DNA from: Paralithodes platypus
Lineage: Eukaryota > Arthropoda > Malacostraca > Decapoda > Lithodidae
Direction of reading: 5' to 3'
Length of the DNA stretch: 64,000 nt
Assembly (NCBI GenBank): GCA_032716605.1
Contig: CM064506.1
Span: forward strand, 19,392,600 to 19,456,599
The notes beneath the pieces are model-generated. The model had not been told where the DNA came from. It did not search any database and saw only the letters and a program-made list of their open reading frames with translations. A program made the translations under genes and the position numbers. Of the stretch, positions 44,800 to 55,661 are shown piece after piece; the stretch's first letter is position 1, and every line of letters begins with the position of its first letter.

Positions 44800-45640
44800 A
44801 GACATTGTGAGATTCAGTAGCTCATATCACCATCGCCAAGTATAATACTCATTAAAGCTGATGTCTGTGTAGACTATTGTATGTTCAGTTGCCCACATAA
44901 GTTCTGTTCCTCTCTGTGATCTTATACATTGAAATATAATGCGCATGCTTGAATTACGAACATTTAAGTTGGCTTTACACACACACTCTGAACCATGCTG
45001 CTTTCTTCACAACCTGTACAGTATATATACCGGTATATATATATATAAACAGTATATTAATTAGTTAATCAAAATAAAGCAATATCTGTTATTCAAGTCT
45101 TTTGCTTTCAATTATATTAGTGAAAAGGTTAAAATATAAACATAAAAGTATGTACGGTAAAACAAATTTCAATGTGTGACGACAATCTAAGATTTATAAA
45201 ATAAAAAAATTATATACTTTATTATGTGTATCAGTATATATTTCATTCTTATATGAATTGCCTATAAGTGCTTTTGAACATAGTCAATACATATATAGTA
45301 AAATTACATTAAACATACAGATAAAGTCAAATTACTTTATTGCAGTAAAAGTATATTTAATATTATAACTGCATTAACTTAAAGATATCCTTTTCATGTA
45401 CATACATACATATAAGTTTAAAGACCGCTTCATCCACAGAGAGCATGGTTTTAGTCTGTACGCAAATATTTAGTGGCCAAATGCTCAACCCATTCTCTCC
45501 TATATGTTTCCTATACTAAAATGAGCATAAAATACATCTAGTGTACATATACTATAACTGCACTATAAAACACCAGCTGTTCCCATGATTCTTTGAGCAG
45601 TTAAGTGCAGGTCATATGTACAGTCCCAGTCAGATGTTCC
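44800..45640. other. Nothing recognised
   Basis: AT-rich, with a short (TA)n at 45,025-45,048 and CATACATACATA at 45,400. No gene. Confidence 0.5.
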
Positions 45641-45643
45641 TGG

Positions 45644-45833
45644 TATAGTTTTCCGCACATATTCTATTCCGTTGGGGTCGTGAATTGGCAGCGCTGCACC
45701 CATCTCCCCAACCCCCCTCCCTCACTCCACCTCATACCAATAGGAGGTGGAGTGAGGGAGGGGGGTTGGGGAAGTGGGTGCAGCGCTGCCAAATCATGAC
45801 CCCAACGGAATAGAATATGTGCGGCAAACTGTA
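45644..45833. repeat. Foldback element with near-perfect arms
   Basis: TTCCGCACATATTCTATTCC pairs with GGAATAGAATATGTGCGGCA, and CTCCCTCACTCCACCT pairs with AGGTGGAGTGAGGGAG around CATACCAATAGG. TA flanks. Confidence 0.85.
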
Positions 45834-45838
45834 CATGT

Positions 45839-46236
45839 AAGGCCACGTCACACGGCCATTTCTATCAGCGTTTTTGCTAGTCTGCTTGTCCATAATGGCT
45901 ACTACTTTTCACCTTACTTTGTCTGATTTCCCCTTGTCTCCCTCACTACTCAATGCCCTGATTTACGATATTATTATAGGTTTGTAAGTGTTTGGGTTTT
46001 GGCTGGTCCGAGAACGCATCCCTGTTTACCCCATTCATTTTAGGGTTTGCTATACGATTTTTCTATTTAAGATAGAGTTTTCAGGAACGTAACCAATCGT
46101 AAATCGAGGGAGACCTGTACCAGTTTGTTACTAGGGCAGCTAATTCATCTCCCTTGTGGCTGATTTCGCATTTTCATCCCTAAATCACTTGGCATATCAA
46201 AATTCCGAAAAAAAAAAGTGTGACGCCGCCTTTTCA
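45839..46236. mobile_element. MITE with GTCACACGGCC ends, hosting a P1 MITE
   Basis: Outer ends AAGGCCACGTCACACGGCCA and AAAAGTGTGACGCCGCCTT. Inside, 45,930-46,119 is a P1 copy ending GAGGGAGACCTGTA. A similar outer type lies at 43,774-43,983 (GGCGGTGTCACATGAGCGAT and its reverse complement). Confidence 0.65.
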
Positions 46237-46703
46237 CCGGCCGACGATAAATAAAGCACTCTCTCGGTCTCTGGAGCCACACGTATCATTTCAAAGCGTA
46301 CGTGTCTGTGTTTGAACTGTTTAGTAATATTGTGTACCAAGAACTTCTGATCGTAACTATAGCATGACCTATTTAACTAGTTGGCAACATTATCGTAAAT
46401 ATGGCTATTTCTTAATGCTTCAGTTTGTAATTAATTGCAAAGAAACTCGTAATATTGACTAATCTACTTTTGGAACTGTAAAATTAATAACTTTTATTTT
46501 AGAAATACCGAATGGAAATTTGAAAGTGACTGGAAGTTACAGTCGCCAATTTATATATTGAGAATGATCCCAGGTAACCAATTAAGTAGTAAATATAAAT
46601 ATAATTTTCAATATTTATATTTCTTAATTGCTGATTTTGCAGCAGATAAACAGCATTAAACAAGTAAATAGCTTGTCATCCTAAGATTCCCTACTACACC
46701 TTA

Positions 46704-46907
46704 TTAACCCTTTTAGTAGGAAGAGCGTAGCTTTAATATTATTCTGACTAACATTAAACAATTTTATTCAGCCTAGGAATGATCTTTTTCAAAGGGGTAA
46801 AAAATACCTCAGTGAACCTTTTGACTTCCCAAAGATCCTTCCCAAAAGGCCATCTGATGCTAACCAGAATATAATCCACATTAGCGCTATAGTATTGAAA
46901 GGGCTAA
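46704..46907. mobile_element. Family A MITE just 3' of the membrane-protein gene
   Basis: TTAACCCTTTTAGTAGGAAG to GTATTGAAAGGGCTAA, lying about 85 bp past the stop codon. More decayed halves lie at 23,935-24,020, 28,885-28,990 and 61,898-62,050. Confidence 0.7.
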
Positions 46908-46992
46908 GTGTGGGGAGGGAGCGAGGCAAGCAGCCCTTCCCGCACCAAGGAGAAGTCTTAGCATTTCCATCATAACCATCGGCAGTCTTTCA

Positions 46993-47236
46993 TCACCTGT
47001 TTTCGTTGAAGCGCTTCTTGACGTCGGGCGGGTAGGACACGTATATGAAGCTGTCGCTGTGCTCGCGGCTGAGGCTGGAGGTATCGTAGTACTTGTCCGC
47101 TTCACTGCTGCGGAAGTCCTGGTAGTTGTCGTAGTCGTCCAGGTAGTTGTAGCGGTTCCGTCGTAGGCGCCGCTGCTCGTAGTTAGGCATGAAGGTCGTG
47201 GCGTAGTTGAACATACGCTCCTCTGACATGTAGTAC
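46993..47236 (-). CDS. Exon 7 of the membrane-protein gene: C terminus
   Basis: 244 bp from acceptor CCAATGTTCCAG to a TGA stop. It codes 80 residues: YYMSEERMFNYATTFMPNYE, an Arg-rich patch (QRRLRRNRYN), an Asp/Tyr run (YLDDYDNYQDF), a Ser/Tyr stretch and the end FIYVSYPPDVKKRFNENR. High GC at third positions contrasts with the AT-rich flanks and supports real coding. The stop is embedded in AACAG/GTGATG, a possible splice donor. I found no following exon, so I read the TGA as the end. A piggyBac-like MITE starts about 85 bp beyond. Confidence 0.8.
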
Positions 47237-47582
47237 CTGGAACATTGGTATTTTTTTAATATTTATTGTAGTTTCTTTAATTTTACAGAATTTAGTCAAA
47301 TTCACCAGAACGTCCTGAACTTCCCAAATTGACTAATTCCTTGAACGTGACGATAGTGCATTGTTATGTGTGCGATTAGTTTGCTTGGGAAACAGATCAA
47401 CTTGCTCATGTAGTGATGTACGGTACTGTACACCCTATGTGATGGTTTTGTGTTCTTGTATTTCGTAATTTAATTTGATTAAAACGTTATTTCCACATAG
47501 AGCTTTTGGTTAGTTTTTTTGCCTTTATATTGTGCCATCCCTGTATTGGTTTGTTTATTTTGCAAGATTTACATTATAATTA

Positions 47583-47650
47583 GAAGTGTCTTGATGGTGT
47601 AATGGTTAGAGCATGTAAGTTCTGTATGAGATATCCTGGGAGAATTACAC
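47583..47650 (+). mobile_element. Degenerate tRNA-derived SINE head
   Basis: TCTTGATGGTGTAATGGTTA matches the A-box side of the SINE family; the B box is lost. A minus-strand body-only fragment (CTCCAATGAAATTAATGAAA) lies at 48,160-48,198, and an A-box fragment at 54,528-54,553. Confidence 0.5.
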
Positions 47651-48026
47651 CCGAGAAGTGTGATAGAACTCCCGGAAGTATGTGTATAGCGAATGCGATA
47701 GGCCTCACGGAAGCAAGACCATGAAAACAAAACTTCAAAAACGGCCCAGTTGCTCTCAAAACAAAGGAATGTGTCATTAGGTGAGATCATTCCTCTATAG
47801 TACTTCTACCACTCATCCATATGTTTCTCCTCACCTTTCCACCCAAATGCTTTCCACACTTATTTTATCACTCTTCAAGGTTCATATGTCCATCATATTA
47901 GTAAAATAAGTGCTCATGGAAAATAAATTATGCTATATGTGATAGATATAACAAATTCTGTCAGAATATTGGGTAATTAATTCACATATAACTACGTTTG
48001 TCACAGGCCATGCGCGCGCTTCTTGG

Positions 48027-48156
48027 GTTAAGAACGATGTTAAAAATAACATTATAATTAATTTTCTGTATTCTACAAAAGGGCCAGGATATCCAATATA
48101 CATATAGAGCTAGATTAAAAATTCAGCAATTCATTATTTTTAACATTGTTCTTAAC
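48027..48156. repeat. Short foldback element
   Basis: GTTAAGAACGATGTTAAAAA pairs with TTTTTAACATTGTTCTTAAC. Confidence 0.7.
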
Positions 48157-48199
48157 ACCAATAACACCTCCAATGAAATTAATGAAAGCATGTGATATA

Positions 48200-48595
48200 C
48201 GGGTGGATGGGACTCGTTAGCCTTGGTTGGCAATCCATCTAGGGGAGACAACCTTATAAAAATCTGCGTGGATGGGACTCGTCAGCCTTGGTCGGCAACC
48301 TGTCTAGGGGAGTAAACCTGATACAAATCCATACTGCTTATCTAAGTGTAAGGCAGGTTATTGGATGGACTAGCTGAGCACCACTGTAAAAAAATAGTGC
48401 TAACAAAATACATAGAGGGCCTCAGAGTTGGACGGATTCTAAATTGAGTGGTCAATCCTGTAAGTCCTTCAGTAAACTGGCTCGGGTTGTTTCTCTTACA
48501 GGGAATATAGGTCCGCTTGGGGGGCCTTCTGTGTATGGCCACCCTCATTAAGGGGAGTAAGGCATCCGGCAATAGATAGATAGAGATAGATGTGA
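48200..48595 (+). mobile_element. Dispersed retroelement 3' region with GATA tail, copy 1
   Basis: GTGGATGGGACTCGTCAGCC occurs twice within the unit (about 65 bp apart), followed by GTAAGTCCTTCAGTAAACTG and GTGTATGGCCACC, ending ATAGATAGATAGAGATAGA. Copy 2 is at 61,292-61,680. Tail type matches RTE-like LINEs. Located in intron 6. Confidence 0.7.
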
Positions 48596-49220
48596 TTCTC
48601 CCAGGATTTGCTCAGATAATACCAAAGGATGGAGGTCGTATCCGGGCGATCTGGCCGAAAAACGTCTAGGCCTAGGATACCGTATCTTTTTTATTTTAAC
48701 TGCTAGAAATTTCCCACGCATCTATAAACGTAGTGTGGTTTTCAATCTGTAGACTGGCGTTAAGTAGAGCTCTGTAAATCAACTGGTTCAGTTGTGATGA
48801 CGATTTCAGTGGAGCGAATTTTTCCGCGATGTTGACAATATCGGAGCTTTTCAGACACTAATTTCGTCTGACGTCACAACAATAACATTGATCCGACATC
48901 TCCTTCTTGTTTTCGGAGGTGCGGTGACGCAACTATCGGCTTTGTTTACATGCGTCGGACGCACAGCGTTCAGACCAAGCTGAATAGGCTTTCAAGCTTA
49001 CTGTCTGTTAAAAGGACACCCGGGTACCGGCCCATCTGCCGCGGTGTCCTTTCAAAATGACAGCCGGGCTGGAAGGGTTAAACTGCACAAATTTTTCGAA
49101 CTATAGCTTGAAAAAAAAAAAAACAAACGTCGCGTTACAGAAGGGGTAACTGTAGTGTCCCTTGTTTAGATCTACCGGTACCCAAGGGAACCAAAGAAAC
49201 TCAAATAATTGGTACTATAC

Positions 49221-49523
49221 TTGTGTGGATTAGGGTAGTCCTCCGGGGCATATGAGAGGCGAGAGTCCTCCGAGTAGTGTCGTGACCGGTAGGACTGTCC
49301 ATCATAGTCGCTGTAGACGTGACTGGCATCGCTCACGTCGGGATAGAGCGGCCCCTCATTGAAGCCCGAGTCCCGGCATTCGCTCTCGGACTCGTTGGCC
49401 GGCGCGTGTCTGACCTTAGTGGACCGTGACGATGGTGGGGGTACGCTGGCCGGGCCTCCCATGATGCTACCCCCACCCTCCCCTGAGCTGCCCGGGCTAC
49501 TGCTGCTCCCACCGTCCTGCGAC
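49221..49523 (-). CDS. Exon 6 of the membrane-protein gene: Ser/Gly/Tyr-rich tail
   Basis: 303 bp from acceptor GGATGCAG to donor GTATAG. The first G completes Glu with exon 5; the last AA completes Lys with exon 7. It codes 100 residues: a low-complexity opening (SQDGGSSSSPGSSGEGGGS), a basic and acidic middle (RSTKVRHAPANESESECRDS), then a Tyr/Ser-rich part with repeated Tyr-acidic patterns (YSDYDGQSY, HYSEDSRLSYAPEDY). Such a tail could carry tyrosine phosphorylation or YxxPhi sorting sites; that is inference. The internal ATG in this exon is not needed as a start, because the frame joins exon 5 cleanly. Confidence 0.8.
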
Positions 49524-49973
49524 CTGCATCCACACCCTCAAGGTCACTACCAGATATTACATTATATTACATAATTACACATAACAGTAACATAGCAGCG
49601 ATTAGTAGAATTGACCATTTGCGAATTTTAGGCTATAAGGAAGTTGGAGCTGTAGACATTGATAGTAAATAGAAATGCAATAATAATGTAGGTTTCTGAG
49701 GATAGAATGTATGTTGAACTGGGTTTTATGTATTTATATGTGCACTACAACCAAGTTTGAGCTGGTATTTCTGCTAAATATCGATGACTACAGTTCTTAA
49801 CTTCCTTTTAGAATGAAACTCGCAAGTGGTCAATGGTCAGAGCCTCTGTGTATGTGTGTGTGCCACCGTTACTTAATAACACTTGTGCTCTACAACATTA
49901 CCTCATGTAAATTGTAATGTTCACTTATACAGTATCTTGCACTTAACTTATTGCATGTTTGTATATTTCAAAC

Positions 49974-50190
49974 CATAGACTACAGTTGATCTGGACTCGA
50001 CACGAAAATGGAACTTTGCAGTAAGTGACCCAAAATCGGAAAACGAACCTCCAAGTTCGAACCTCGAAACCGCAAAAATTTGATATTTTTGCGGTTTCGA
50101 GATTCAAACTTATGGGTTCGTTCTCTAATTTTGGGTCCCTTACTGCAAAGTTCCATTTTTGTGTTGAGTCCAGATCTACTGTAGTCTATG
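49974..50190. repeat. Foldback element in intron 6
   Basis: CATAGACTACAGTTGATCTG pairs with its mate ending GTAGTCTATG; centre GCAAAAATTTGATATTTTTG. Arms of about 105 bp. Confidence 0.85.
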
Positions 50191-50769
50191 ATCAAACACA
50201 AGTTACGGTAATTAAAGGAGCACTATACATGTACACTGAGTGGAAAAACAACTAATGAAGATGATGTGGACATACATGATGCTCAAACCCCAGTACTACA
50301 GTAAAAGCCTCTCTCTTTTGGACCACCAACCACACTGCTTTCATTATATGAATCCAGTCTGGACTGTGGTAGTCCCTCGATGTATCAGACAGAGTATGAA
50401 AAACAGGTAAATATTTGAAAGATAAAGGTAACTATTGAACACAACAAAAATTTCTGTTTTTCTTTGATCTTACAGGCTTATCAATATGGCTGAGAGGCCA
50501 GAGCTCCAAGGTGATCATTTATACCACAGAAGTGTTATACAATCTCAGAAATTTAACACTTCTGGACCGGATCTCCCCCTCTGACTAGTCCGAAAGAGAG
50601 AGGGTTTACTTTTTAATGCCATCACAATTATAACATGCTAGTTTTATAGAGACTACAATACTTGTTTTATGAAAATAAAATTATATAAGCTTTATAACAT
50701 GTACTATATCATTATTAAGCAGTACCAAATATTGCAATATTTTATGCATGCAATATTATCTAAATGTCA
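50191..50769. other. Intronic sequence, nothing recognised
   Basis: Between the foldback element and the R-repeat fragment in the intron between exons 5 and 6. CTCTCTCTTTTGGACCACCA and TCCGAAAGAGAGAGGGTTTA form a weak inverted pair. Confidence 0.45.
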
Positions 50770-50883
50770 GAATTGCACATAGTGATTTTGATTAGTTCTT
50801 TTGCCTTTATATTGTCTCGTCCTCATTTTGGTTTGTATATTTTGCAATTTTGACATTTTAATACGAATGAGAGTTGTACATAC

Positions 50884-51046
50884 TCGCAGAGAACCCAGAC
50901 GATGTAGTAAGCCAGAGATACTCCTAGAGTGAGGAGCAGTACAAGAGCTGTGAGGAGACCCCAAGGGAACTCTGGTGGCTCCATAGTACCAGCCTCCCAG
51001 TACCTCTCACACGTCAGGTACCAACATACTCCACGACTCAGAGCAC
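50884..51046 (-). CDS. Exon 5 of the membrane-protein gene: transmembrane exon
   Basis: 163 bp from a strong acceptor (TCTTCCTCCCTACAG) to the donor GTATGT. After the split Gly it codes 53 residues: ALSRGVCWYLTCERYWEAGT, then MEPPEFPW, then the hydrophobic segment TALVLLLTLGVSLAYYIVWV and a final LC. Three cysteines lie outside the hydrophobic core. This segment is the only strong transmembrane candidate in the chain, making a single-pass protein likely. Two partial copies of this exon lie upstream on the same strand at 51.4 and 54.4 kb. Confidence 0.82.
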
Positions 51047-51083
51047 CTGTAGGGAGGAAGAGAGAGGGACCCAGTCATAGAAG

Positions 51084-51273
51084 TACAGGTCTCCCTCACT
51101 ATCCGATGCCCCAATTTACAATATTATTATTGTTTTTTTGGTGTTTGTGTTTTGGCTGGTCCCAGAATGCATCCCCATTTACCCCATTAATTGTTGGGTG
51201 CGCTATACAATTTTTCAATTTAAGATCAGGTTTTCAGGAACGTAACCCAATCGTAAATCGAGGGATACCTGTA
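51084..51273. mobile_element. P1 MITE inserted after the exon-5 duplication
   Basis: AGAAG-TACAGGTCTCCC...GATACCTGTA-GTGAGAGGAGG. The sister copy of the segment reads AGAAGTAGTGGGAGGAGG with no insert, so TA was duplicated exactly. Confidence 0.85.
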
Positions 51274-51383
51274 GTGAGAGGAGGAGCAGAAGGAAAGATG
51301 CAGTGAGGGTAGGAGCAAAATTAGAGAGATGGTGAGGGAGAGAAGTAGAGAGAGTGAGAGGTAGTTATACCAGAGAGAACCTC

Positions 51384-51508
51384 ATGTTGGGAAAAGTATG
51401 AGGGCTGTGAGGAGACCCCAAGGGAACTCTGGTGGTTCCATAGTACCAGCCTCCCAGTACCTCTCACACGTCATGTACCAATATACTCCACGACTCAGAG
51501 CACCTGTA
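51384..51508 (-). pseudogene. Partial duplicate of the transmembrane exon, losing the membrane span
   Basis: It repeats exon 5 with its acceptor (CTCCCTCCCTACAG before GTGCTCTGAGTCG) and flanking intron. The coding part reads ALSRGVYWYMTCERYWEAGT, then MEPPEFPWGLLTALILFPT and a stop, so similarity ends as the hydrophobic segment starts. There is no donor, so it is either dead or a possible alternative terminal exon giving a product without the membrane span. The flanking intron (AGCAGAAGGAAAGATGCAGT) is also duplicated, showing a segmental tandem duplication of roughly 300 bp. Confidence 0.7.
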
Positions 51509-52154
51509 GGGAGGGAGTGAGAGAGACCCAGTCAAAGAAGTAGTGGGAGGAGGAGCAGAAGGAAAGATGCAGTGAGGGTAGGAGCAGAAGTAGAAAGATG
51601 GTGAGGGAGAGAAGTAGAGAGAGGGAGGGAGAGAAGTAGAGAGAGGGAAAGGTATAGGTAGTGCCAACGTACTTTACAATAATCTTGATCCCTGACCTCT
51701 TTGTAACTCAAAAGGGCTTAAAGCAAACTGGCTATAAATATCCACATAAATTTCCTGGTGGACTCTTCCCAAATGATAGAAACATAAGCCCGATTGCTTT
51801 CATTTCTTTAAAGTAAGAACTTACAGGGCATAGCTCACTTACTCAGATATCCCCAGAATCGTCATTGTCAATGTACAACATACTCCTATGTAAAATATCA
51901 GTATGCTGGGTATCTTATATTATTAAATATATGCATTTTTGTGTTTTAGGGGGTGAATAGTGACGTCAGTAGTAGCCCTATGTGACGTCAGCAATAAGAT
52001 TGTGAGTACTGTACCTATATTTTCATAATAACACCCTCAGTCAAACTAATTTCCTTTATCTAGTTGTGGAGGTGCCAGTTTCTCTAAAATGTTTCCCAAT
52101 AATATTTAGCCCCATGGAAAACGAAGGGATGTCTTACCTATCACATGATTCATA

Positions 52155-52524
52155 TACAGTAGTCCCTCGTTATCGACGGGGGTTACGTTCTTAAGACTGC
52201 CGTCGATAGCAAAAACCGTCTATACCGCATTACCGTACATACACGTACAGTATCCGTGGTCTCTATCCTATGTACTTTTAAGTGTTTCCTTTACACATAA
52301 CCTTACATATTAGAGTATATTGCAAATAAAATTATCCTATGTACTTTCAAGTTTTTCCTTTACACATAACCTTACATATTAGAGTATATATAATCCGTCG
52401 ATATATCAGTCGATACTCGAATCAGTCTAAAGTCAGTCGATAGTCGAATCCGTCTATGATAAAGCAATCAGTCTATAATCAAATCCGTCTATAAAAAAGC
52501 CGTCGATAACGAGGGACTACTGTA
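52155..52524. mobile_element. pogo/Tigger-like MITE, type P2
   Basis: TACAGTAGTCCCTCGTTATC to GATAACGAGGGACTACTGTA, perfect 20-bp ends, TA flanks. The body has repeated CCGTCTATA/CGTCGATA words and a tandem 57-bp repeat around 52,265-52,385. Confidence 0.8.
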
Positions 52525-52840
52525 TTAGTAAATTAAAGTAGAGAACATTGGAAATAACCTAAATCATCCATATAGCCGGAAAAAATACAAATGGATTGGG
52601 AATTGATTCCTCTCTGGTCTGTCTATTAGTTAAAATTGTCCTATGTATGGTAACATTCTTAGATCGAATTGCCAACAGCCACCAGACTTTTGCCGGGCTC
52701 GAATTTATCTACAGTACGTTAATTCTCGGTCATTTCGTGACATATTCCATTAAGACTTCATTCACAGTTGCATTCTGATGTTATGTAAGCGCCAATTACT
52801 ATTATGTGTGATATAGCGGTAAATTATGAAAAATACTTCG

Positions 52841-53292
52841 TACAGTAAACCCTCGCTATCTCGGACGAATTGGGGGGAGACCACTTCCGAGAAGCCTGAT
52901 TTTCCTAGATGTCCGAAGTCCGACTTATGTCCGACTTAAGAGAGGGAAAATTCCGAATTAGAAGAGGAAAGTCCGCGTCACCACAGAAAATTTATAATGT
53001 TTTTTTCTTCATGTGAAATTCATCTTATTATTGACAAATACGAACCTTATTATGTTTTCAGGGACAGCACAGTACATAGTAATTAATATTAACACAATAA
53101 TTAAAAGGCACAGGCTTCAATTCATCCTAAAATCACTTAAAACCGAGTGAGAGAACATTGTAAACCGGACACAAATCCCGTCCAACTCGGAAATTGCCGA
53201 GATATACAGGGACATCTCCGAGAGGCCTATGCCATTCCGAGAAGTGCGGGTTTCCGAGTAAAAAGAGTCTGATATATCGGGGGTTTACTGTA
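52841..53292. mobile_element. pogo/Tigger-like MITE, type P3
   Basis: TACAGTAAACCCTCGCTATC to GATATATCGGGGGTTTACTG with TA flanks, 452 bp. Many TCCGA words occur in the body. No open frame. Confidence 0.75.
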
Positions 53293-54320
53293 TTGATATA
53301 CAGTAACTAAAAAAAAATCAATATTTGTACACAAGTTTCCCATATTATAGAAAACGTTGTTGGCGCTATTATAGATTTTGTTTTACTTTTTCAAATGTAG
53401 TAACAAAAATTGATGCAGTTAGACAGATAGACGGTGATAGAAAAAGATAGTCTAATTGTATTAGTAAGGAACTGTACAAACAACAACGTATTATAATATA
53501 AAATACGAGTACCGTTCTACCGTGGAGTCAAGATGGCGTCTTTGTGGTAACCTGTGTCAGGAACGCTACAATATACACTCACCTTTTTTATACTTTAGAA
53601 AGGGCTAATCGTCTGACCAAATAGTAGTGCCAATTTAGCATACAGTACTTATTGCTACATCTAGATATTTATTTCGATATACTGTAGTAGCATTTTCTTG
53701 TATCTAGTGACATAAATTCTAGTGATATTTTAGGAATATTAGTGATAATCAACATTAGAGAGATCGTGGTATTATACTAGCGATTGTTGCCATTATTTTA
53801 TTATCTAGCGACATTCTAGCAGCTTTTGAGAACAAATCAAGCACTATTTTTTTTTTCGTTTTGGTAACGAACCGGTTATTTTCTTCTCTTGGATATTTAT
53901 TATCAATTTTCAAAGGCTGTAGGTGGGTACAATTGACAAGGGTGGAGGTAAATCTGGAGCCATACATAGAATAAAAGCTAATTTAGCAAGGATTGGAGCT
54001 GCAATGAGTGTAGCATTAGTCTGTTAAAAAAATCCAGGCTAGCTTGTGAACCACTGTGAACTGGTCTTAATTTCGGCTCTGTTTTCAAGGGGGGCCCATG
54101 CTGATGTCGTCACCCCCCTTAAAATATAAATATCTATTGTAAATTTGTTTGCTATTTTAGGGTATAAATTATAACAAAGCAAAGCACATGTGCATTATTT
54201 GTAAAATTAACATGCTTTGAAGAGTGACAAAAACAGGATGACATTTTTGGCGAGCTATGGCTTCTATAGTATGACTGCTGAGTTCCTTGTCCGAAACTCG
54301 AAATGATCCGTTACCACGAG
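53293..54320. other. Intronic AT-rich sequence, nothing recognised
   Basis: Part of the 7.7-kb intron between exons 4 and 5. Short open frames here have no motif or splice support. Confidence 0.5.
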
Positions 54321-54354
54321 TTATTGTCAAGTTTGCTGACGCTACCTATAGTTA

Positions 54355-54470
54355 AACCAGAGAGAGAGACCCCAGTGCTGGGAAAAGTATGAGGGCTGTG
54401 AGGATACCTCAGGGGAAATCTGGTGGCTTCATAGTATCAGCCTCCTAGTACCTCTCACACAGATTGGTGT
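54355..54470 (-). pseudogene. Third, degenerate copy of the transmembrane-exon segment
   Basis: GGGAAAAGTATGAGGGCTGT and the following CTGGTGG, CATAGTA and CAGCCTCC blocks match the 51.37-51.48 kb copy, but the acceptor half is replaced by unrelated sequence after CTCTCACAC. It adjoins a fragment of the M3-type MITE. No intact frame remains. Confidence 0.6.
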
Positions 54471-54554
54471 ACTGTACAGTATTCGACAAATAAATATAAA
54501 ATCGTAGTCATGTATTTAACCTTTAACTATCTTGATGGTGTAATGGTTAGTGTT

Positions 54555-54612
<58 letters not shown>

Positions 54613-55191
54613 GGTATATATATATCAGAGGTGGGCACTTCTGTAATCACTTCAGTAAACCACTAATTCAGCTGGAGCGCAAGTCCTATCTTAATAAGCA
54701 GGATTATAATAGGGATAAATTCGGCAAATATCCGCGGGTTAAAAAAATTTAACTGCTTCCGCAATCACTAGAAGCCTTTCAGTGGTACTTGACCTCTCAG
54801 CCCCCCCATGCGGGTACTATTTATAGACGACAAGCTCCAACAGACCCGCATGATGCTATAGGTGACGCGGCATTGTGAAGTGACAGTTTCCGCGAATGGA
54901 AGGGTACTTGGTAGTGGTGGGTGTATCGATACCAAAGTATTGATATTTCAGATACCAACTCTGTACTTGAAAGTATTGATTCTAAAGGCTTGGTATCGAG
55001 TTTTATGAGTACTAGAGAAACTTATGCAAAATAATCGTGAAATTTATAAAATTAATGCCAAATAATGCAAATAGCTGTAATAGATAAGTATTATTTTGCT
55101 ATTATAGACCCATTTTGTTTAGTTATCAAAAGTTGATGGCTAAATAATATGGGCCTATAGGCCTAATAGAAAAGTAATAAACTATCATCTA

Positions 55192-55634
55192 TTAACCCAC
55201 TGAACCCCAGCAACGACAACGTGTCGTCGGCAATGTATGTAACGCTAAACCCCAGCGAAGACAACGTGTCGTCACTGGTACTCCGGTCCCAATTACTCCG
55301 GTCCTATGGCACCTAGAGGGCTCAGATTTGTATGGAAACTGTGTAAGTATCCCACGCAACCTTGGCGATGGTTGAAAACTCTCAAAGTCCAACCGCGTGC
55401 GCGTGCAAAAACATGGTTTTTGGGTGTTTTTGCCTTCAAATTTTTACTCTTCTAAAATCCGTTTTCGGGGGCTCCGTAGGACCAATTTTTGACCTTTTTG
55501 AGTTTTTTTTTTTTTTTTTTTTTTTTTCCTTCATTCCTAACCCATTCGCTATTGTTTCTGGAAAAAAAAAAATCAAATCCTGCCAGTCCCTGGTGGTACA
55601 TTTATTTATAACTAGCTGGGGCTCAGTGGGTTAA
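55192..55634. mobile_element. Family B MITE, third copy, in the large intron
   Basis: TTAACCCACTGAACCCCAGC to CTGGGGCTCAGTGGGTTAA. The left end has GACAACGTGTCGTC twice where the 17.9-kb copy has GACGCGCCTGGCGCGTC twice. Confidence 0.8.
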
Positions 55635-55661
55635 TTTGCTTACTATTAATAATTATTTTAT

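Noticed and set aside
47569..47790. 73-codon minus-strand ORF
   Set aside because: Spans a degenerate SINE head; no splice sites fit the membrane-protein gene.
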